A program made the position numbers and the translations under genes. The notes beneath the pieces are model-generated. The model was not told where the DNA came from and ran no database searches. It was given only the letters and a program-made list of their open reading frames with translations. DNA of 64,000 bases. It comes from Bacteroidia bacterium. Lineage in GTDB: Bacteria > Bacteroidota > Bacteroidia > Bacteroidales > GWA2-32-17. Positions 56,729 through 64,000 of the stretch are shown here, piece after piece (the stretch's first letter is position 1; each line of letters opens with the position of its first letter). The stretch spans positions 1-64,000 of the forward strand of contig JACREQ010000008.1 in the NCBI GenBank assembly GCA_016218155.1, given 5' to 3'.

Positions 56729-57340
56729 TTAAGTATGTTTTTTAATTTTAAACTTATAGCCGATGCCAAACAAAATATTTCCGATTAAAATTTTTCTTTT
56801 TTCAGTAGGTTCACTCGTATAGGCTATTTTTTGAAATGAATATCCAAAAGAAATATCGGACGAAAAATAAAAATTTTTTAAAAATTTAATTTTAAAACCA
56901 TATCCTAAAGTTGGCTCAATAAGAAACATAGATTTGGTTTCATTATGATATAAAAAACCTGGTACCATATTAAATTCATGTTTTTTGAAATTCAAAATAG
57001 ATATGTTTGATAAAAAGTATAAGTCAAAGACTCTTGCTTTTTTGTTTGGAATAAATTGAAATGATATTATTCCACCACGAATCTTTTTAAGTATCAATTC
57101 GTGCAAATAACCATCTTGAATTTGATTAGGACCATACTTTAAACCTACTTTTGATGTAAATTTCCCGTAAGTAAAAGTTAATTGAGGAATATAATTGATA
57201 GCATTTCTACCAAAATCATTTATATATTTTTCAACTGTGCTTACACTTAAGCCAAATTCAATCTTACTTTTAGTAGTATCCGTTTGACAAAAGCTACTAA
57301 CAGATAAAAAAGCAAGAATAATTAATAATATATTTTTCAT
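56729..57340 (-). CDS. Outer-membrane-type protein, unknown
   Basis: The 203-residue protein has a signal peptide (1-19, ending SFCQ) and a mature part of amphipathic strands (IEFGLSVSTVEKY, GFLYHNETKSMFLIEPTLGYGFKI, FYFSSDISFGYSF), typical of a small barrel. No family was recognised. It stands alone with an AT-rich gap on both sides. Confidence 0.68.
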   Translation of the reverse strand: MKNILLIILAFLSVSSFCQTDTTKSKIEFGLSVSTVEKYINDFGRNAINYIPQLTFTYGKFTSKVGLKYGPNQIQDGYLHELILKKIRGGIISFQFIPNKKARVFDLYFLSNISILNFKKHEFNMVPGFLYHNETKSMFLIEPTLGYGFKIKFLKNFYFSSDISFGYSFQKIAYTSEPTEKRKILIGNILFGIGYKFKIKKHT

Positions 57341-57512
57341 TTAACTTATCGATTAAAACATTTCTAATTTTCAATTATGAATAAATAATTAAACCAATAT
57401 ATAATAACAACATAAAATAAAGTAAAAAATTTAAATTTCAATTTACTAATATATATTTTAAGTAAAAATAAACTAATTTAACAAAATAACAAATAACATG
57501 CTTATTTAAATA

Positions 57513-58910
57513 CTAATCTTTAACAACAGTCTTATTTTCGCAATTGAAATAAACGGTATAACACCTGTTTAGCCAATGCTCAGGATTATTGCTTATGTCA
57601 TAAATCAGTAAGCATTTAGACGGATTTTTAATTGGCTTAAAAAATATAGTATCTTTTGAAGACTTTATAATATCATACCTTTCATTCATCTGTTTGTTAA
57701 ACGAACTTGCTTTTCCATAAATCATATCAGTAAGTGAACTATAACCATTTCTACTAAAGGCAAGAAAGCCAAGAATAATACAAATAACAAAAATATTTAC
57801 TTTTTTATTTGGACTTCGAATATTTCTTAATCTATTTTCAAAATAATTAAACCATACATTAAGGTTTATGAACCAAAATAAAATGAAAAAATAATAAGCA
57901 ACATTTAGTGTACGGTGTTGTCCTAACATTCCTGTTGACCAATAAGCCGGAAAAACACTTATAAATAAAATAAAAAATAGGATTAACGTAGAATAAACAG
58001 GAGATAAATAAAAAGAAACTGAAAATATTTTTAATCTGCTGGAAAGGGTTTTATTTAAAAAGAAAAATAAAAATGACAGTAACAAAAGCGGAACTGAAGA
58101 TAACCAGATAACAAAGAATCTTCCGGTTTGAGCAATAGAATAAATAACAGAATGATATAGATTATGAATATTGGAAAAATTGCTTTCCCTTATTGAGTTA
58201 CCAGGCGCTAAGTATACCATTAATGAAAATATTAATGCTATTATAGAAATATAAATTGCAAGATTCTTATTTTCTAATTTATTTTTAAATTGAATAAACA
58301 AAAAGACAAATGAAAAGAACAATATTAACAACATTAACACTTCATTAAAGCCTATTGCAGAAATTAAAATTAGAGTTAATATCATTAAATGAATGATACT
58401 GTTCCCAAATATAAATTTCCTTTTAACAAATTGCCATAATAAACAAATTAATATAAGTGCAAAAATATTTCCCAGCTGATATGTTACAGCACCTGTATAC
58501 CAATAAATACCTTCCGAAATAATTGGCATCTGATAAATAAACAACAAAGTAAGCAACAATGAAATAATGTAACTAATAATGTTACTTACAATATCACTTA
58601 ATAATGTTTTTACAAATAAAAGGTATGAAAGAAAAGTCAAGACTATAATAAAAACAGGGATCAGTTTATAAAACAAAAACGAATTAAAAGCAATAGGGTT
58701 TATTAAAACAAAAACATTTGAAGTATATCTGCCATTCCAGTTTAAATATTCATTAATTAGTGTACTAAAAAAATCTAAAGCTTTTTCTTTGTGAGCATAA
58801 GTAAAATCATCTGCTGCCGGATTTGCATAAAAACTAAGATATATATACGGGAAAATAAGAATAACAAGAGAGACTAAAAATATCAGATTATTTTTCTGAA
58901 TTTCTTTCAT
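57513..58910 (-). CDS. DUF6056-type polytopic membrane protein
   Basis: The 465-residue protein has about twelve membrane helices and the N-terminal pattern YANPAADDFTYAHKEK and NWNGRYTSNVF, resembling DUF6056 and other GT-C-like glycosyltransferases that have an acidic pair in the first periplasmic loop. A short soluble C-terminus follows. Sugar transfer to envelope glycans is possible but not shown. It has no operon partner. Confidence 0.75.
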   Translation of the reverse strand: MKEIQKNNLIFLVSLVILIFPYIYLSFYANPAADDFTYAHKEKALDFFSTLINEYLNWNGRYTSNVFVLINPIAFNSFLFYKLIPVFIIVLTFLSYLLFVKTLLSDIVSNIISYIISLLLTLLFIYQMPIISEGIYWYTGAVTYQLGNIFALILICLLWQFVKRKFIFGNSIIHLMILTLILISAIGFNEVLMLLILFFSFVFLFIQFKNKLENKNLAIYISIIALIFSLMVYLAPGNSIRESNFSNIHNLYHSVIYSIAQTGRFFVIWLSSVPLLLLSFLFFFLNKTLSSRLKIFSVSFYLSPVYSTLILFFILFISVFPAYWSTGMLGQHRTLNVAYYFFILFWFINLNVWFNYFENRLRNIRSPNKKVNIFVICIILGFLAFSRNGYSSLTDMIYGKASSFNKQMNERYDIIKSSKDTIFFKPIKNPSKCLLIYDISNNPEHWLNRCYTVYFNCENKTVVKD

Positions 58911-59027
58911 TTTTCAACTCACAAAATAACAGTTATATATTTACAATGTAAAGATAGTCTAATTACATAAATATTTGCATTCACAATAATCTACTTAAGC
59001 ATATATTCAATTTCATTCTCAAAATAT

Positions 59028-59035
59028 TAACTTTG
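59028..59035 (+). promoter_or_regulatory. -7 box (TAACTTTG) of mfd
   Basis: TAACTTTG matches TAnnTTTG and lies 25 bases before the mfd ATG. The -33 side is not a clean TTTG. Confidence 0.5.
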
Positions 59036-59060
59036 CATAAATATTTCGCTATTCTTATTT

Positions 59061-62000
59061 ATGCTTGATTTATACACTCGCCACCATAGTTTTAATAAAG
59101 CACTTGATTCTGTTAACAAATCAGAACCTAGTAATTCTTTATTAAAAGGTCTGAGTGGTTCATCACAGGCGTTTTTCATTGCATCAGTATTTCAAAATGC
59201 GAATAAAAACATTGTTTGTATTCTTCCTGAAAAAGAAGAAGCTGCAAATTTTTATTCAGATATATTCAGTATTCTTAACGAACAAAATGTTCTTTTTTTT
59301 CCATCTTCATTCAGAAAAAAATATAATATCAACGATTTAAATACTGCAAATTCTGTTATACGAACCGGTGTTTTAGAAAAAGTTTCTTCTGCCAGTAATT
59401 CATTGTTAATTGTTACATATCCCGAAGCTATTTCTGAAAAAGTTATAAGCAGTGAAAATCTTAGTGATAATACTTTAATACTACATAAGGGTGAAAAAGT
59501 CTCATCTTCATTTATTGAAGAAGTTTTAGTAAGCTATGATTTTGAACGCGCAGACTTCGTATACAAACCCGGTCAGTATGCATTTAGGGGAAGCATTATA
59601 GACATTTTTTCTTTTTCAGACGAAAACCCTTACCGTATTGATTTCATTGGCGATGAAGTTAACAACATACGCAGTTTTAATATCGAAAATCAATTAAGCA
59701 TAAAAGAATTTGAAAAGTTTGCAATTGTACCAGATTTCAATCAGAAAGACGGAATCTCAGCAAATTCTACATTATTTTCATTCTTCAAAAATGAACCCAT
59801 AGTATTTTTAAAAGATTCAGGTTTATTTGAAAAACAAATTGAACTATTTAATTCTAATAATTCCGAATTACTTGGAACTGCTCAGGAATTATTTGACAAT
59901 ACAACAAATTTCACAATTTTCGAAACCGGAGTAAGTTGCATAAAAAAGCATGATCAGATTTTGCAATTCAGTACTGCTTCACAACCCTCATTTAATAAAA
60001 ACTTTGATTTATTAGGTTCTGATTTAATAGACAGAAAATCTAAAGAATACAAAGTGTATATTTTATCGGATAACCCACACCAGATTGAGCGGCTTAATGC
60101 AATTTTTGACGATATGGGTATTCCTGGACTTTTTGAAACAAGGTCGCTTAATATTCATGAAGGATTTATTGATAACGATCTTCAAGTATGTTGTTATACA
60201 GACCATCAGATCTTTGGAAAATACCATAAATACAAGTTACGAGATGATTTTTTGAAAAGCGAAACCATTACTCTTAACGAATTTTACAATCTGCATCCCG
60301 GCGATTACATTGTACATATTGACCATGGGATTGGAGTATTTGGTGGTTTAGAAAAAGTAAATCTTAATGGAAAATGGCAGGAACAAATAAGATTAGTATA
60401 CAAAGACAAAGACATACTTTTTGTTAATTTACACTCACTGCATAAAATCTCAAAATATAAAAGTAAAGATGGCGATGTTCCAAAGCTTAATAAACTTGGT
60501 ACTGGTGCTTGGACACGATTAAAACAACAGACAAAAAATAAAGTAAAAGATATTGCACGAGATCTTATAGACCTTTATGCAAAAAGATTACAACAAAAAG
60601 GTTTTGCATTTACTCCCGACACTTATTTACAAAAAGAATTAGAAGCTTCATTTATTTATGAAGATACACCAGATCAGGAAAAAGCTACTAATGCCTTAAA
60701 AGCTGATATGGAACAAGCTGTTCCGATGGACAGATTAATTTGTGGTGATGTAGGATTTGGAAAAACAGAAGTTGCTATTCGTGCAGCTTTTAAAGCTGTA
60801 ACAGATAGTAAACAAGTTGCAGTGTTAGTTCCTACAACAATTTTGGCACTTCAGCATTATTATACTTTTTCTGACAGATTAAAAGATTTCCCTTGTAAAA
60901 TTGAATTCCTAAGCAGGTTTAAAACTGCTGCCGAACAAAAAGAGATATTTAAAGAAATATCTGCAGGTAAAATAGATATTGTTATTGGCACACATAAATT
61001 ACTAAACAAAGAAGTACAATTTAAAGATCTTGGACTTTTAATTATTGACGAAGAACAAAAGTTTGGTGTTGCTGCAAAAGAAAAATTACGTTCAATAAGA
61101 ATAGATGTTGACACATTAACTTTAACTGCTACACCAATACCTCGCACACTACAGTTTTCATTAATGGGCGCAAGGGACTTGTCAATTATAAACACTCCAC
61201 CACCAAACCGTCAGCCTGTTGTTACGGAAGTACACATTTTTAACGAAGACCTGATTCGTGATGCAATAAATTATGAACTTAACCGCAATGGACAAGTATT
61301 TTTTGTACACAATCACGTACAAAACATTCAGGAAGTAGAACTTTTAATAAAAAGAATATGTCCGCATGCAAGAACCGCAGTCGGTCACGGACAAATGAAA
61401 CCGGCAGAACTGGAAAAATTGATGCTTAATTTTATTAATGGGAACAATGATGTTTTAATATCAACAACAATTGTAGAAAACGGTTTAGATATTCCGAATG
61501 CAAACACAATTATAATTAACAACGGGCACATGTTCGGCTTAAGCGACTTGCATCAGTTACGTGGCAGGGTTGGTCGCTCAAACAGAAAAGCATTCTGTTA
61601 TATTATGGCTCCACCAATTGACACCTTACCCACTGATTCAAAAAGAAGATTAAGGGCAATTGAAGAATTTAGCGAATTGGGAAGCGGCTTTAACATTGCA
61701 CTTCAGGATTTGGATATTCGTGGTGCAGGAAATTTACTAGGGGGGGAACAAAGCGGTTTTATTGCTGACATTGGATTTGATGCATATCAAAAAATTCTTC
61801 AGGAAGCAATGTTAGAACTACACGAAAGCGAATTTCAGAATATAACACCTGCACCAAAAACAGCCGATCTGTCTTCTGTTAACAAAGAGTACTCTCACGA
61901 TTGCGTTGTAGAAACAGATATGGAACTTTTTATTCCGGAAAAATATGTTGAGAACATGTCAGAAAAAATTAAGTTATATCGTGAACTTGATAATATTGAA

Positions 62001-62375
62001 AACGAAAAACAACTTCAACTTTTTTCTGATTCGTTAACTGACAGGTTTGGGAAACTACCTAAAGAAGTTTTAGGATTATTTGATGTATTAAGGCTTCGCT
62101 GGAAAGCAAAGCAACTCGGTTTTGAAAAAATAATATTAAAACAAAACCGTTTTATTTGTTACTTTATTACCGATAAATCTTCACCATATTATAGCTCACC
62201 GTTTTTTAGTAACATTTTGCAATATATTCATACATCAAAAAGTGCTTCCGGATTAAAAGAAACTAACGATAAGTTGTCTTTGAATTTTGATAAGGTAAGC
62301 AGTATTGAAAAAGCAAATCAAATACTGGAAAGTTTTATTCAAAATGTAACAAATAACCGAAACGTTACTTATTAG
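59061..62375 (+). CDS. mfd: Transcription-repair coupling factor Mfd
   Basis: The 1104-residue protein has UvrB-like N-terminal domains (FRGSIIDIFSF), the RNA-polymerase-interacting domain (about 412, LHPGDYIVHIDHGIGVFGGL-like), RecG-like helicase lobes with Walker A GDVGFGKTE (about 561) and DEEQ box IIDEEQKFGV (about 662), motif VI RGRVGRS, and the C-terminal TRCF domain. Mfd removes stalled RNA polymerase and recruits UvrA. It has its own promoter and is convergent with the PAS gene, overlapping it by 11 bases. Confidence 0.97.
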   Translation: MLDLYTRHHSFNKALDSVNKSEPSNSLLKGLSGSSQAFFIASVFQNANKNIVCILPEKEEAANFYSDIFSILNEQNVLFFPSSFRKKYNINDLNTANSVIRTGVLEKVSSASNSLLIVTYPEAISEKVISSENLSDNTLILHKGEKVSSSFIEEVLVSYDFERADFVYKPGQYAFRGSIIDIFSFSDENPYRIDFIGDEVNNIRSFNIENQLSIKEFEKFAIVPDFNQKDGISANSTLFSFFKNEPIVFLKDSGLFEKQIELFNSNNSELLGTAQELFDNTTNFTIFETGVSCIKKHDQILQFSTASQPSFNKNFDLLGSDLIDRKSKEYKVYILSDNPHQIERLNAIFDDMGIPGLFETRSLNIHEGFIDNDLQVCCYTDHQIFGKYHKYKLRDDFLKSETITLNEFYNLHPGDYIVHIDHGIGVFGGLEKVNLNGKWQEQIRLVYKDKDILFVNLHSLHKISKYKSKDGDVPKLNKLGTGAWTRLKQQTKNKVKDIARDLIDLYAKRLQQKGFAFTPDTYLQKELEASFIYEDTPDQEKATNALKADMEQAVPMDRLICGDVGFGKTEVAIRAAFKAVTDSKQVAVLVPTTILALQHYYTFSDRLKDFPCKIEFLSRFKTAAEQKEIFKEISAGKIDIVIGTHKLLNKEVQFKDLGLLIIDEEQKFGVAAKEKLRSIRIDVDTLTLTATPIPRTLQFSLMGARDLSIINTPPPNRQPVVTEVHIFNEDLIRDAINYELNRNGQVFFVHNHVQNIQEVELLIKRICPHARTAVGHGQMKPAELEKLMLNFINGNNDVLISTTIVENGLDIPNANTIIINNGHMFGLSDLHQLRGRVGRSNRKAFCYIMAPPIDTLPTDSKRRLRAIEEFSELGSGFNIALQDLDIRGAGNLLGGEQSGFIADIGFDAYQKILQEAMLELHESEFQNITPAPKTADLSSVNKEYSHDCVVETDMELFIPEKYVENMSEKIKLYRELDNIENEKQLQLFSDSLTDRFGKLPKEVLGLFDVLRLRWKAKQLGFEKIILKQNRFICYFITDKSSPYYSSPFFSNILQYIHTSKSASGLKETNDKLSLNFDKVSSIEKANQILESFIQNVTNNRNVTY

Positions 62376-64000
62376 CATATTCCCCGCTCTGAATCTTATC
62401 CCTTACCAGCATCAAAATATGGTCTTTATCAATTGGAGAGATTCTTGCTTCAAACGAACGCATTCCCATAGGAGAATTAAGCTCGTAATCTACAACCTGC
62501 ACTTTTGAATTATCAAGAGAGTCAATAATACAATCGCGAACTTTTTCTAACATCTTTCCAGTAAAAAAATCTTCTAAACGTTTACCAATAACACTTTCAA
62601 CGGGCACTTCCAATTCGTGATAAATATCCGGTTTAAAATATGAATATAAACCATTTCTATCAACTATAAATAACAAGTCAGGAATAGCATCCAATAATGC
62701 TTTGTATTTTTGTTCACTCTCGCGAAGATTTCTTTCAATATTTTTACGTTCAGAAATATCTCTGATACTGGCATGCATGTATTGTTTTTCATTTAAAGTA
62801 AGTACAGTTAAACTTACTTCAGCATCGAATACAGAACCATCTTTCTTTTTATATTGCCAGTAATATGTACTTTTTTCGCCATTGTATGCCTCAGCTATTT
62901 TCTTTTTTCTTTTTTCAACTGACAACATTCCATTAGGCTGACTTTCGGGCATAAGAGCAATAACATTCATCCCAACTAATTCTTCACGGGAATATCCAAA
63001 CAGATTTTCTGATTTCTCATTACACTCAAAAACATTGTCCTTATCCACAATAATAATAGCATCACTCCCCTCTTTAAACATCGAGAAATATTTTTTCTGA
63101 CTTTCTAAAAGAATTCTTTCTGTATTTTTTTGTTCTGTTATATCAATAAAATAGCCTAAAATATCAGTAATAACATTATCTTCATCTCTGATGTTACTTG
63201 CAAAATCTTTAACCCACAAATAACTGCCATCTTTACGCATCATTCTGTAAGGCGAATACTCTATATGAGAAGCATTTCTTGCTAATGCTTCTTTTCTTTC
63301 TTTTATATGAAATACATTGTCATCAGGATGAATCAATGAATCATATGTAACAATACCTGTTAAGAATTCATGAGGTGTATATCCCAGAATATGTTTAACA
63401 TTCTCTGAGATATATGCTACCTTTGATGTATCTGTTGCCTTAACTCTTGCAATAACAACAGACCCTTGCAGAAACATATTTCGCTCATCAAGCAAAATTT
63501 TGTTAGTTGTATGAATTTCTTCATCAACTTTTTTAAGGCGTGAAATATCGGTTATTGAACCTGCCAAACGAATTGGTTTGCCATTTTCATCATGCATTAA
63601 AACACCCCTTTCAATTACCCAAACAAAGTGCCCGTTTTTATGTTTTAATCTGAGTTCGTTTTCATAATACTGTGTTTTTCCATCAAGATAATCATCCAAA
63701 CATTTTTTTGCGTGGTCATAATCATCTTTATGTATAAATCCATCCCGAACACCAAACTCATTTTTTAATTCATAATCTTCATATCCAAGTAAGTTTTTCC
63801 ACCGTGGTGAAAGATAAACTGTATTTTCTAAAATATCCCAATCCCAAATACCATCATTTCCACCTTTAGCAACCAGGGCATAACGTTCTTGAGTTTCTTT
63901 AAGTTCGTTTAAGTTCTTTTCACGTTCAGAAACATCAAGAGTCCAAATAAGTACACGATAAATTTCTCCTCTATGATTCATAACCGGATCGAGATGGGTT
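62365..64000 (-). CDS. Multi-PAS sensor protein, partial (5' end outside window)
   Basis: The frame stays open to the window edge, so the gene starts beyond base 64000; the first 545 codons or so present here begin inside a PAC motif. Four further PAS/PAC units follow (for example DGIWDWDILENTVYLSPRW, HILGYTPHEF, NLFGYSREELVG, LLDAIPDLLFIVDRNG). Then the protein stops after VRDKIQSGEYANK, without a kinase, GGDEF or other output domain. A kinase could exist upstream or in another gene. It overlaps the end of mfd by 11 bases (convergent). Confidence 0.85.
   Translation of the reverse strand, partial: THLDPVMNHRGEIYRVLIWTLDVSEREKNLNELKETQERYALVAKGGNDGIWDWDILENTVYLSPRWKNLLGYEDYELKNEFGVRDGFIHKDDYDHAKKCLDDYLDGKTQYYENELRLKHKNGHFVWVIERGVLMHDENGKPIRLAGSITDISRLKKVDEEIHTTNKILLDERNMFLQGSVVIARVKATDTSKVAYISENVKHILGYTPHEFLTGIVTYDSLIHPDDNVFHIKERKEALARNASHIEYSPYRMMRKDGSYLWVKDFASNIRDEDNVITDILGYFIDITEQKNTERILLESQKKYFSMFKEGSDAIIIVDKDNVFECNEKSENLFGYSREELVGMNVIALMPESQPNGMLSVEKRKKKIAEAYNGEKSTYYWQYKKKDGSVFDAEVSLTVLTLNEKQYMHASIRDISERKNIERNLRESEQKYKALLDAIPDLLFIVDRNGLYSYFKPDIYHELEVPVESVIGKRLEDFFTGKMLEKVRDCIIDSLDNSKVQVVDYELNSPMGMRSFEARISPIDKDHILMLVRDKIQSGEYANK

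Overview
The window is a piece of an AT-rich Bacteroidota (Bacteroidales-like) chromosome. Pointers to this group are promoters of the form TTTG-N17-19-TAnnTTTG (28735, 39513, 52525), an almost complete lack of Shine-Dalgarno sequences, a C10 peptidase with a type IX secretion C-terminal tail, a two-subunit methylmalonyl-CoA mutase, the DUF3822-rsmD pair, a BT0820-like HAD protein and many small lipoproteins.

Region 1 (1-9143) is the right end of an integrated, mobilizable element. Its chromosomal edge is a 3' tRNA-Leu fragment (9088-9143) that has lost its 5' half, the usual scar of tyrosine-recombinase integration into a tRNA gene. The element carries a minus-strand mobilization block: ArdC-like antirestriction protein, relaxase, MobC-like accessory protein, VirD4-type coupling protein, a 49-residue hydrophobic ORF, a VWA-like lipoprotein, a four-TM protein and a charged protein. 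Two plus-strand cargo genes follow on the left: a papain/C39-like cysteine peptidase-fold protein and a 64-residue helical protein with a rare strong Shine-Dalgarno. Clustered direct repeats and hairpins lie at 8885-9025, beside the att site. Integrase and intact tRNA are not visible and should lie left of base 1.

Region 2 (9249-35872) is chromosomal: tRNA-Asp, rsmD, DUF3822, a RecD2-like helicase, fmt, a HAD protein, a periplasmic-propeller/SpoIIE phosphatase, an OsmC protein and DUF2279. Next is a five-gene minus-strand operon (25711 down to 18602): a 1227-residue TPR/TolA-like repeat protein, a BtuF/BtuC/BtuD-type ABC importer and a small membrane protein. Then come a thioesterase, an SDR enzyme, tRNA-Lys, an RluA-type pseudouridine synthase, a lipoprotein, DUF4153, a DMT transporter, a YkgJ-like protein, an HD protein, the secreted C10 peptidase, a lipoprotein and the YebC regulator.

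Region 3 (36037-50556) holds a CASTOR/POLLUX-like channel beside CorA, tRNA-Gly and tRNA-Thr, and a protein fusing a degenerate HNH half, an AP2 domain and a histone-H1-like KKxVA tail. It continues with tex, an outer-membrane-type protein, a lipoprotein, an ankyrin/beta-strand fusion, a CAP protein, crcB and a ferritin-like diiron protein. It ends with a compact operon of a TonB-plug protein without a barrel, an ECF sigma factor, an anti-sigma-like TPR protein and a carboxypeptidase-regulatory-like/propeller protein.

Region 4 (50647-64000) holds a long MORN-repeat protein, mutA-mutB (propionate/succinate metabolism, B12-dependent), an outer-membrane-type protein, a DUF6056 membrane protein, mfd, and a multi-PAS protein cut by the window edge.

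The best candidates for undescribed biology are the AP2-HNH-H1 fusion (39593), the plug-only/ECF sigma operon (46872-50556), the giant repeat protein coupled to an ABC importer (22028) and the peptidase/small-protein cargo pair (452-2180). All functions were assigned by reading motifs; no database search was run.
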